This document shows positions 9,823 through 19,476 of a stretch of DNA of 64,000 bases, piece by piece. Each line of letters starts with the position of its first letter. Position 1 is the stretch's first letter. The position numbers were made by a program, and so were the translations under genes. Origin of the DNA: Planctomycetota bacterium (lineage in GTDB: Bacteria; Planctomycetota; Planctomycetia; Gemmatales; Gemmataceae); the NCBI GenBank assembly GCA_021781415.1, contig JAJXWW010000085.1:80661-144660 (forward strand). The letters run 5' to 3'. Under the pieces are notes generated by a model that searched no databases, was not told the DNA's origin, and was given only the letters and a program-made list of their open reading frames with translations.

Positions 9823-10977
9823 TCAGGCTGCAAGGGGATGTTTGCCGTGCGTCGCGCGCACCATCGCCAGAATCGACTCCGCGGCGCGCTCGCAAGCGCC
9901 CGGTGCCGCGACTCGGTCGCGCAGCGCCGCCAGTTCGGCGCAGCGGCTCTCGTAGGCGGTGCGATCGTTCAACCAACCGAGGATGTGCCCTGCCATCGAC
10001 TCCGCCGGACATTGCACACCGAAATACTCTGGAAATAGCTCTTTGTTCGCCAGCAAGTTGACCAAAGTGATGTACGGCACGCGCTTGAGTAGGTGCGCCA
10101 AGGCGATGCTGATCCTACGATGGCGATACAACACCGCGGTCGGTTTGACGCGATAGAGCAGCTCCAGACTCACCGACCCCGACACGGCCATGCACGAATG
10201 AGCGAGATGGATGATCTCCGGCGTTCGGCCAACGTGAACCTCAATGGGTAATCCACTGCCTCGCAAACTTTCCTCGACTTGGCCGCGATGGCGTTCGCGG
10301 AAGCAGGCGGCGAGAAAGCGGGTGTCCGGTCGTTGGGCGTGGATCAGACCGGCGGCGCGCACCAGCGACGAGAGATTGAACTGAAGTTCCGTGTTTCGAG
10401 AACCGGGTAGCAACGCAACGACGTTGCCCGGTTTGTTCCGTTGCTCGTCGACAAACGCTCGATCCAGACGCTGCTCGCGCAGTTCGTCGAAATACGGATG
10501 ACCGATGTACTCCGCCGCCACGTTGCGCTGTCGATACCATTCTTCCTCGAAAGGCAGCGTACAAAGGACGCGATCGGTCAGCCGGCGCATTTTGTGAACG
10601 CGATAGGTAAGCCAGCCCCAAATCTGTGGCGGCACGAAATAGACCACCGGGATGCCGTGGGCGCGCGCGCGCCGCGCCAGCCACCAATGGAATCCGGGAT
10701 AGTCGATGAGGACGAGTGCGTCGGGTCGCTGCCGAGCGAAGAAGCGGTCGGCCCGATCGAGCAGACCCCAGAAGCGCGGCAAATTGGCGACGACCGGCGC
10801 GATGCCGACGACGGCGAGATCGCACAGCGGGTAGAGCAGGCGACCTCCGGCATGCGCCATGCGGTCGCCGCCGAACCCGTGTATCTCCACGCTCGGCTCG
10901 CGTTGCCGGAGAGCGTGGATCAGATTGGCTCCGTGCAGATCGCCGCTCGGTTCGCCCGCGCTGACAAACAAACGCAT
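9823..10977 (-). CDS. lpxB: Lipid-A-disaccharide synthase
   Basis: MRLFVSAGEPSGDLHGANLIHALR, YPLCDLAVVGI, VLIDYPGFHWWLARRARAHGIPVVYFVPPQIWGW, LLPGSRNTELQ. Confidence 0.95.
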   Translation of the reverse strand: MRLFVSAGEPSGDLHGANLIHALRQREPSVEIHGFGGDRMAHAGGRLLYPLCDLAVVGIAPVVANLPRFWGLLDRADRFFARQRPDALVLIDYPGFHWWLARRARAHGIPVVYFVPPQIWGWLTYRVHKMRRLTDRVLCTLPFEEEWYRQRNVAAEYIGHPYFDELREQRLDRAFVDEQRNKPGNVVALLPGSRNTELQFNLSSLVRAAGLIHAQRPDTRFLAACFRERHRGQVEESLRGSGLPIEVHVGRTPEIIHLAHSCMAVSGSVSLELLYRVKPTAVLYRHRRISIALAHLLKRVPYITLVNLLANKELFPEYFGVQCPAESMAGHILGWLNDRTAYESRCAELAALRDRVAAPGACERAAESILAMVRATHGKHPLAA

Positions 10978-11156
10978 GAAAGGCATCCTGCCGTTAGAGT
11001 GAAGAGAACGACGGACCTCACGGTCATCGTCGTCGCAGCAAATTACCACGTCCGCGCAAGTCACGCAACGGGGGAAATCAAGCCTCAGTAGTTCCAATTT
11101 CTGAGTTCTGAGTAGAAGAACAACGAGTCAGCACTCAACACTTGGAACTACTCCTC

Positions 11157-11290
11157 GCCTCCTCGTTCCCACGCTCTGCGTGGGAACGCACATCCGGACG
11201 CTCCGCGTCCCGTCTCTCGTTTCCCCAGGCTCGCGCCGCGGAGCGGCGAGGCTTGCGTTCCCACGCAGGAGCGTGGGAACGAGAGACGAG
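11157..11290. repeat. Palindrome-rich intergenic repeat, GTTCCCACGC...GCGTGGGAAC type
   Basis: Contains TCGTTCCCACGCTCTGCGTGGGAACG and CGTTCCCACGCAGGAGCGTGGGAACGAGA; related copy near 55.7 kb. Confidence 0.8.
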
Positions 11291-11326
11291 AGATAATAAC
11301 AAAATGGTTATCTCGTTTGGTCGCCC

Positions 11327-13171
11327 TCATTCCACCGTAACGCTCTTGGCCAGGTTGCGCGGCTTGTCCACGTCGCAACCGCGCAAAAGAGCGATGTGAT
11401 ACGCCAGCAGTTGGAGCGGCACTACCGAGACGATGGGTTGCAAATACTCCGGCACATCCGGGACGCAGATGACCTCATCGGCGCGGGCGGCAACGTCCTC
11501 GTCGCCCTCGTGGGCAATGGCGATGATCGGTCCTCCCCGCGCCTTCACTTCTTCCAGATTGCTCATCACTTTGTCGAAGATCGCGCCGCGCGGCAACAGA
11601 AACACGGACGGCGTGTTTTTATCGACCAGCGCAATGGGGCCGTGTTTCATCTCGGCGGCGGGATACCCCTCGGCGTGGATGTAGCTGATTTCCTTCAGCT
11701 TGAGCGCGCCTTCCAATGCCACCGGATAGTTGTACTGCCGGCCCAGGTACAGAAAATTGGCAACGTGGCAATAGCGCTCGGCGATGGCCCGAACGGCATC
11801 GTGACACGACAAGGCGCGGCGCACGGCGTCGGGAATGGCGCGCAGTTCGCGGATGATTTGCGCGCCTTGCAAGCTGGACAGATGCCTCATGCGTCCGAAA
11901 TAGAGCGCGAGCATGGCGAGGACGGCGACTTGATTCGTGAACGCCTTGGTACTGGCGACGCCCACTTCCGGGCCGGCGTGCAGATAGACGCCGCCGTCGG
12001 TCTCGCGGGCGATGCTGCTTCCAACTACATTGCAGAGTGCCAATGTGGGATGCCCCTTGCGCTTCGATTCGCGCAGCGCGGCCAAAGTGTCCGCCGTCTC
12101 GCCGGATTGGGTGACAGCGATGACGATCGTGTTGCGGTCGATGGGCGGATTGCGGTAGCGAAACTCGCTGGCGTACTCGACCTCGACCGGGATTCGCGCG
12201 AACTCCTCGAACAGATACTCGCCGACCAAGGCCGCGTGATAGCTCGTGCCGCATGCCGTCAGAATGATCCGCTCGGCGCGGCGAAGCTGCTGCGTATCGA
12301 GGTTCAGGCCGCCGAAATGCGACGTGGCGTCGGAGTCGACGAGCCGGCCGCGTAGGGCGTTCTCGATCGCTTCGGGCTGCTCGTAAATCTCCTTGAGCAT
12401 GTAGTGATCGAACGCGCCCTTGTCGGTGTCGCTCGCATCCCACTCGATGGTATGGACGGCTGCCTCGACGCGGGCGCGATCGCCGTCGAGAAGGTGCCAA
12501 TCGTTCGCCGTCAATACGCACATTTGATGATCTTGCAAGTAGACGACGCGCTCGGTCTTGCCAACCAGGGCACTGGGATCGCTGGCCAAGAAATTCTCGC
12601 CTTCTCCGATACCCAACACCAAAGGGCTACCCAGGCGCGCGCCGAGGAGCAATCCCGGATGGCGACGGCTGAGGACGGCGAGTCCATAGGTTCCCTTCAA
12701 CAATGCCAGCGTCCGCGCCACGGCGTCGATGAACGCGGCTTGGGACGAATCCTCGGCGGGTAAGCGGCGGGCGATCAGTTGGGCGACGACCTCGGTATCG
12801 GTGTCGCTGTGGAACACCACTCCCTCGCCGGCCAATTGACGCTTCAGAGGTGCGTAGTTTTCAATGACACCGTTGTGGACGACGGCGATGCGGTTGTCGC
12901 CGCTGACGTGGGGATGGGCGTTGCGATCGTTGGCCGGTCCATGTGTCGCCCAGCGCGTGTGGCTGATGCCGGTCGTTCCGGGCGCTGCGTTTTGATGGAG
13001 ATGCCGCGCCAGGTCTTGAATGCGACCGGCTCGTTTGCGCAGGTGTAAATCGCCATCGCTCAGTGTCGCCAGGCCGGAACTATCGTAGCCGCGATACTCC
13101 AGGCGATGAAGCCCTTCCAAGAGAAGCGGTTGTGCCTCGCGCGATCCGGTATAGCCGATGATGCCGCACAT
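11327..13171 (-). CDS. glmS: Glutamine--fructose-6-phosphate aminotransferase (isomerizing)
   Basis: MCGIIGYTG N-terminal Cys, GLHRLEYRGYDSSG, HTRWATHGPANDRNAHPH, two SIS domains, ending in KSVTVE. Confidence 0.98.
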   Translation of the reverse strand: MCGIIGYTGSREAQPLLLEGLHRLEYRGYDSSGLATLSDGDLHLRKRAGRIQDLARHLHQNAAPGTTGISHTRWATHGPANDRNAHPHVSGDNRIAVVHNGVIENYAPLKRQLAGEGVVFHSDTDTEVVAQLIARRLPAEDSSQAAFIDAVARTLALLKGTYGLAVLSRRHPGLLLGARLGSPLVLGIGEGENFLASDPSALVGKTERVVYLQDHQMCVLTANDWHLLDGDRARVEAAVHTIEWDASDTDKGAFDHYMLKEIYEQPEAIENALRGRLVDSDATSHFGGLNLDTQQLRRAERIILTACGTSYHAALVGEYLFEEFARIPVEVEYASEFRYRNPPIDRNTIVIAVTQSGETADTLAALRESKRKGHPTLALCNVVGSSIARETDGGVYLHAGPEVGVASTKAFTNQVAVLAMLALYFGRMRHLSSLQGAQIIRELRAIPDAVRRALSCHDAVRAIAERYCHVANFLYLGRQYNYPVALEGALKLKEISYIHAEGYPAAEMKHGPIALVDKNTPSVFLLPRGAIFDKVMSNLEEVKARGGPIIAIAHEGDEDVAARADEVICVPDVPEYLQPIVSVVPLQLLAYHIALLRGCDVDKPRNLAKSVTVE

Positions 13172-13283
13172 GCTTGGTCCTCCGTGAACCGCGGGACGAT
13201 GGGAGCTTTCCTCGTCACTTCAGATTACTGAGTGTACCGAGATGTTTCCCTCGCGCACAAGCCCGCTACGGAGAGAGGTTCAC

Positions 13284-13303
13284 CCGGCAGCTTACGCTGC
13301 CGG
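13284..13303. repeat. Single copy of the CCGGCAGC-TTAC-GCTGCCGG hairpin
   Basis: 8-bp stem with TTAC loop; same unit as the tandem array at 23.1-23.4 kb. Confidence 0.8.
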
Positions 13304-13317
13304 TTCGCTAGACGCGA

Positions 13318-14463
13318 TTATTGGAGTTCGCGGACGTGAGAGACGGTGAGCAGATAATTGCGGCGTTCAAAATCGTAGGTGAGTTGGCCCCACAGTTCGA
13401 CGTTGTGATCCTCGTAGCTCGTCAGATCGACACCCGGAGCGGCGATGACCGAGCGGAAGGGGCGTCCCTGAGCATCGAGCAAGTGATAGCGGCGTGTCAC
13501 TTCGCTTTTATAGGCGCTTTGGAGCCGTCCCTTTTCGTAATAGACTTGCTGAGCCGCGCCTCCCGTCGCCGGTTTCGGACCCGTGGAAACGAGGAGGCCG
13601 TTCGGCGAGCCGCCCATTGCTCCGCCGATGGGCTGAACGACATTCGCGCCAACACGATTCACCGGAAGGTGAATGGGCACGGTGTTCGGGGTCGGTGGCG
13701 TTTGTCCGTCGGGATAGTAGAGCGAACCGCGCGGTGCGTGGATCCCGCTGTTGTTTTGCTCGATCCATCGCGCGCGGCGATAGGCTTCGTCGGCGCGCGG
13801 GGGATTGATCGACAAGTTGGCATCGCCGGCCAAACGATAGAGACGGGCGGCATCGCCGCTTCGTCCGGCGAGATCGGCTTTCTCGGCGTCGCGCCACAGG
13901 GTATCGCCGTCCGCCGCCTGCACGGTGGGCTTGGAGGCGGTGGTCGTCGGAAGATCGCCGGGTTTGGCCACGTTCTCCTTGCGAATGTAGCGTACTTCGC
14001 CTTCGGGAGGTTCGATCGGCAACCAAGTCCCCTCTTCGTCGGTCATCGTCCTGCCCACTACTCGCACCTGCGCGCCGCGCGGCAGCTTAACGCCGATCTT
14101 CGAAGGTCGCTCCGCTTTCAAACTGCTGCCGATCAACACGGGCACGTCGTTGCCGTCGTGGGTGACGACATAGTTGGCGTATTTGCTGCTAATGTACTGC
14201 ACGAAGCGATTGTTGATCCAGCTGAACGAACCGGCGGGCGGGCGAACGACCAGCCAGCCGCTTTCCAGTTCGCGTTCGACCTGCACGTGTTCGCCCTGGC
14301 GGAGTACGTTGGTCGGATACAGCCCGCTCGACGTGCTGGGACCGCACCAAACTTGGGCCTGCGGCACCACGACGGTTCGCACGTCGGGCGCGGGTTCGGC
14401 GGCAGGCGAAGACGGAACACAGAGAATTCCACTCATTAGGACGATCGATGTAGCGAAACGCAT
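13318..14463 (-). CDS. Hypothetical secreted protein with SH3-like repeats
   Basis: Signal peptide; VWCGPSTSSGLYPTNVLRQGEHVQVERELESGWLVVRPP resembles a bacterial SH3 domain; second similar segment VPVLIGSSLKAERPSKIGVKLPRGAQVRVVG. Confidence 0.6.
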   Translation of the reverse strand: MRFATSIVLMSGILCVPSSPAAEPAPDVRTVVVPQAQVWCGPSTSSGLYPTNVLRQGEHVQVERELESGWLVVRPPAGSFSWINNRFVQYISSKYANYVVTHDGNDVPVLIGSSLKAERPSKIGVKLPRGAQVRVVGRTMTDEEGTWLPIEPPEGEVRYIRKENVAKPGDLPTTTASKPTVQAADGDTLWRDAEKADLAGRSGDAARLYRLAGDANLSINPPRADEAYRRARWIEQNNSGIHAPRGSLYYPDGQTPPTPNTVPIHLPVNRVGANVVQPIGGAMGGSPNGLLVSTGPKPATGGAAQQVYYEKGRLQSAYKSEVTRRYHLLDAQGRPFRSVIAAPGVDLTSYEDHNVELWGQLTYDFERRNYLLTVSHVRELQ

Positions 14464-14663
14464 GGATCACCTCCACGGACGCCTACCCTACGTTGCGCGG
14501 CCGCCCTTTCCTAAGTCGGCGCGAGACGGACTCAATCGTGAGTATCAAGTCGCCGCGGAGCGAGCGTTCGCTTCTCCGCGTGGGAATTTCGATTCAATGT
14601 GCCGCTTATAGCGAAGGAAGTGGATCGAGCAAGGCCAATTGGTGATGGTGCGAACGTACGGAA

Positions 14664-14706
14664 GTCGTAGGCGTCCGCGAGAACTACGCTCGTTGACGCC
14701 TACGAC
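14664..14706. terminator. Inverted repeat downstream of secDF, candidate terminator
   Basis: GTCGTAGGCGTC ... GACGCCTACGAC, 12-bp perfect arms, 3' of the secDF stop. Confidence 0.5.
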
Positions 14707-14728
14707 GCTTCCGCTTCTCCGCAAACTC

Positions 14729-17700
14729 TTAGGCTCTATCGGCAGCCGCCAGGAACTCTTGGCGCTGGCGTTCGCGGGCAGTGGGAATGCCCTCGCCGAA
14801 GATCAACAGCAGCGGACTGGCGATGTAGATGGAACTGTAGGTCCCGACGATGACGCCGACGATCATCACAAAGGAGAACAGATGCACTCCTTCACCGCCG
14901 AAGATATACAACACGATCACCACGAGCCATACCGTCATCGACGAGAGGATGGTGCGGGTCAGCGTTTGGTTGACGCTGTCGTTAATCATGGTCGCGGTCA
15001 GGATCGGGTTCTTGCCGCGTACCTCGCGGATGCGGTCGAAGACAACGATGGTATCGTTGACCGAATAGCCGACGAGGGTGAGCAATGCGGCGATAGCGGG
15101 CAGGTCGATCTTGAAATCGCTAATCATCAGCAAATTGCCGAGCCACGTTCCGTGCAGGTAGTGGCAAGCGGCAATGAAGCCGAGCGTGAAGAATAGATCG
15201 TGCAACAGACACAACACGGCGGCCGCGCCGAAGGTCCAGTTGCCGAAGCGGAACCACAGGTAGAGGAGTATGGCGGCCCAACTGGCCAAGATGGCGTAGA
15301 GCGCGCGTTCCTGAGTATTGGCCGCAAGCTGGGCGTCGAAGTTCTCCAAGCGCTCCGGTTGCGGGCTGGTGTCGAACGCTTGTTTGGTCTGAGCCAGAAT
15401 CTTCTCGAACTGTTCGCGAGGCATCGTCTCGGTTGGTTCGACCTTCATTTTGGCATAACGACCGTTCTCGCCCTCGCCGAGCGCTTCGACGGTGAATCCC
15501 AGTCGATTCTCACTCGGGTAGAGATCGTCCTTTACCTCGCGTAACAGCATTTGCACTTGAGCGCGCGAGGCGTATTCCGCTTCGTCCGACTTCGGTTTGG
15601 TGAACTCCAGAGTCGCGCTCTTGCCGTCTTTGTCCAGATCGACCTTGTGCAACTCGATGTGTTCGAGATCGTCGCCCAAGCGAATGTTGACGACTTTCTG
15701 CACCTTCCGGGCGTCCTTGTCGGCGGTGCGAACCGTGAAGAACGAACTGCGGCCGCCGGTGTCATTGCGAGAGAAGACTTGTTCGACGGTAATATCGGCC
15801 AACTCGCTCTCTTCCTTCGTCAGCCCTGGAACGAGAACGTCGCGCTCCAGCTTTTCGCGCAACTCCTCGATCGTCATGGGCTTCGAGAGCTTGCCGGTAT
15901 AAGCCGTGCCGCCGATGAAGTCGATATTCATCACGCTGCGCCCCTTGGCGTCCGGGGCGAGCCTCCAGAAGAACAGCCCCGCACCGAGGACGGTGAGGAC
16001 GAGGGTGGCCGTGAACCAATAGTAGCGGATGCCCATGAAGTCCCAGTGATGGCGATGCAGCGCCCGTACCAGCCCTTGGTAGAAGCTGAGATTGTGCATC
16101 CACCCCTTCGACAGCCAGAAGTCGAACATGGTCCGCGTCATAAAGAGCGACGTGAACAGACTGATGATGAGGCCCATCGTCAAGCTGATGCCGAAGCCCT
16201 TGAGTTGATCGTTGCCGACGACGTACAACACGATGGCCGTGAAGATGCTCGAAAGGTGCGTGTCGATGATGGTTGGGAAGGCCCGGTCGTAGCCGTTGCG
16301 AATGGCGAGGGCGAGACTGGCTCCGCGTTCGCGTTCCTCGCGCAGACGCTCGTAGATCAGCACGTTGGCATCGACGGCCATGCCGAGCATGAGGACGAGT
16401 CCGGCCAAGCCCGGAAGGGTGAAGGTAGCATTGACGAGTACCATGAAGGCGACCGTCAGCACCAGGTTGGCCAAGAGAGCGACGCAGGCGACGATACCGG
16501 CAAAGCGATAGTAGTAGAGCATGAAGGCGAGAACGGCGGCGAAGGCGAGTCCGACCGAGAGCGTGCCCTTGAAGATGGTGTCGCTGCCGAGGGTCGGCCC
16601 CATGCTGTTTTCGCTGGCGGGTTCGCGTTTGAGCGTGGCCGGCAACGCTCCCGAACGCAGGATCGTGACCAATTCCTGAACCTTCTTTTGATTGAAGCTG
16701 CCGGAGATGATGCCTTGCGAATAAATGACATCGTTAATGGTCGGCGCGGACTGGATCTGCCCGTCGAGGACGATGGCCAGTTGGCGCTTGAAGCCGCCCT
16801 CGGCTTTGGACGGCGGACGATTGAGACTCGTTAACTCGCCGAACAGAGCGCCTCCCTCGGAAGTAAAGGCGAAATGAACGGCCGGTTCGCCGCGCGGATC
16901 GGCTCCCGACTTGGCCTGAGCCAGATAGTCGCCGGTGATCTCCTTGCCCGGCTGGGAGTTGCGGGTCAGGATAAAGTATTCGTATATTTTGCCCAGTTCT
17001 CGATCCTTGGGCGAAACGCGATTGAGATTGCGAATCGTTCGGCTGTAGAGCAAACACTGCGAGCCGCGCGAGGAGTTGAAGCGGATTGGTTCCTTGTCGC
17101 GCGCGTCGGCTACTCTCTTTCCAAGCTCGGCAAAGATCGCCGACTTGTTCGCCTCATTGTTGAGGTTCAGATTCCAGATCTCTTCTTTGCCGACCAAGAC
17201 CCAATTGTAACTGTAGTCGACATTCTCGCCGTTGAGCGAGATGGAAAACGTGGTGCCTCCGCCTTGGGGCAACGGGTCGGGAGGGGCCAACCCCTTTTTC
17301 TCCGCATCGTCCAACTTCGATTTGTTGTCGGGGTTGCGGAAGAACTCTTCGGCGCGCTCCAACGCTTCGCGGTCGTCGGTCGGATTGGCAAGGATCTTGA
17401 ATTCGAGTTTGCCCTGCTGGCCGATAAGGTTCTTGATGTTCTGAACTTCTTCGTCGGAGAGCGTGCGCCGCCCGGAAGCCTGCCCACCTGTCGGCAGAAT
17501 GATTTCGACGCGCGCCGGTTCGCTATTGATGGGTCGAATCGTGACGTTCAGTAGATCGGCGGGATCGATGCGGCGCTTGAGGGCAGCGGCCAACTCGTCG
17601 GATTTAACCGGCTCGCCCTGTGCCTGCTGTTTGGTCGTATCCACCTCGTAAACCAGTATGGTTCCGCCGACCAGATCGACGCCGAGACGGAACTTGCCCG

Positions 17701-17782
17701 CCGCATAGGCCCAACTGCAGACGTAGATGCCCACCAGCACGGGGACAACGCAGAAGATAATCCTGCCGAGAAATGATTTCAT
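14729..17782 (-). CDS. secDF: Fused protein translocase subunit SecDF
   Basis: 1017 aa; SecD motif FRLGVDLVGGT, GMAVDANVLIYERLREE; SecF part NIDFIGGTAYTG, VGYSVNDTIVVFDRIRE. Confidence 0.95.
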   Translation of the reverse strand: MKSFLGRIIFCVVPVLVGIYVCSWAYAAGKFRLGVDLVGGTILVYEVDTTKQQAQGEPVKSDELAAALKRRIDPADLLNVTIRPINSEPARVEIILPTGGQASGRRTLSDEEVQNIKNLIGQQGKLEFKILANPTDDREALERAEEFFRNPDNKSKLDDAEKKGLAPPDPLPQGGGTTFSISLNGENVDYSYNWVLVGKEEIWNLNLNNEANKSAIFAELGKRVADARDKEPIRFNSSRGSQCLLYSRTIRNLNRVSPKDRELGKIYEYFILTRNSQPGKEITGDYLAQAKSGADPRGEPAVHFAFTSEGGALFGELTSLNRPPSKAEGGFKRQLAIVLDGQIQSAPTINDVIYSQGIISGSFNQKKVQELVTILRSGALPATLKREPASENSMGPTLGSDTIFKGTLSVGLAFAAVLAFMLYYYRFAGIVACVALLANLVLTVAFMVLVNATFTLPGLAGLVLMLGMAVDANVLIYERLREERERGASLALAIRNGYDRAFPTIIDTHLSSIFTAIVLYVVGNDQLKGFGISLTMGLIISLFTSLFMTRTMFDFWLSKGWMHNLSFYQGLVRALHRHHWDFMGIRYYWFTATLVLTVLGAGLFFWRLAPDAKGRSVMNIDFIGGTAYTGKLSKPMTIEELREKLERDVLVPGLTKEESELADITVEQVFSRNDTGGRSSFFTVRTADKDARKVQKVVNIRLGDDLEHIELHKVDLDKDGKSATLEFTKPKSDEAEYASRAQVQMLLREVKDDLYPSENRLGFTVEALGEGENGRYAKMKVEPTETMPREQFEKILAQTKQAFDTSPQPERLENFDAQLAANTQERALYAILASWAAILLYLWFRFGNWTFGAAAVLCLLHDLFFTLGFIAACHYLHGTWLGNLLMISDFKIDLPAIAALLTLVGYSVNDTIVVFDRIREVRGKNPILTATMINDSVNQTLTRTILSSMTVWLVVIVLYIFGGEGVHLFSFVMIVGVIVGTYSSIYIASPLLLIFGEGIPTARERQRQEFLAAADRA

Positions 17783-17808
17783 GTTTGGACTTCGTGCCTT
17801 TCATCACT

Positions 17809-17879
17809 CCGCCGAGCGGGGGGCGTAAACCCCCCGATTCCTTAGCCGCATCAGGGGGATTACGCCCCCCGCTCGGCGG
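17809..17879. repeat. Long inverted repeat between yajC and secDF
   Basis: CCGCCGAGCGGGGGGCGTAA ... TTACGCCCCCCGCTCGGCGG, 20-bp perfect arms with an inner CCCCC/GGGGG stem. Confidence 0.8.
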
Positions 17880-17882
17880 GTA

Positions 17883-18248
17883 TTACGCTTTCACTTCCTT
17901 CGCCGCCTTGGCCTCTTTTGCCGCCTCTTCGTTCGTCAGGTTGCGGAGGACGCTGCCCTTCGTCATTTTCACGCGGACATTATCCGCCACCTTGACCGTG
18001 ATCTTGTCGTCGGTCTCGCTCACGTCCACCACGGTTCCATAAATACCGGCGTTGGTCAGCACTTCATCGTTCTTCTTAAGGTTCTTGACCATCGCCATGC
18101 GTTCTTGTTCTTGCTTTTTATGAGGGCGCAAAATCAGCATGTAGAACACAATGAAGATGATGGGTAACAGGAACATGATCCCGTTCGTTCCCGGATCGGG
18201 ACGCGGAGGATCGTCTCCCAGCAAAACCAAGAATCGCAACATGGACAC
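17883..18248 (-). CDS. yajC: Preprotein translocase subunit YajC
   Basis: LPIIFIVFYMLILRPHKKQEQERMAMVKNLKKNDEVLTNAGIYGTVV. Confidence 0.93.
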   Translation of the reverse strand: MSMLRFLVLLGDDPPRPDPGTNGIMFLLPIIFIVFYMLILRPHKKQEQERMAMVKNLKKNDEVLTNAGIYGTVVDVSETDDKITVKVADNVRVKMTKGSVLRNLTNEEAAKEAKAAKEVKA

Positions 18249-18289
18249 CCTTTCCGCCCGCTGCCGTCTCGTGGATTAAAAAGCATATC

Positions 18290-19399
<1,110 letters not shown>

Positions 19400-19476
19400 T
19401 CGGTTAAGTCTTCGCTGTGCCCCTATGCGAAGGAGAGCGCGAACGCCGCGCTCCCCTTCGGGGTCGAGGCCAATCG

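Noticed and set aside
11142-11399. Small ORFs on both strands (…FPRSAWERT…, …HAGAWERE…)
   Set aside because: Translation of palindromic intergenic repeats; overlap the glmS 3' end.
13321-14439. 372-aa ORF antisense to the SH3-like gene
   Set aside because: Shadow ORF; the minus-strand frame has a signal peptide and coherent domains.
15551-16834. 427-aa ORF antisense to secDF
   Set aside because: Fully covered by the conserved SecDF frame; composition typical of a shadow ORF.
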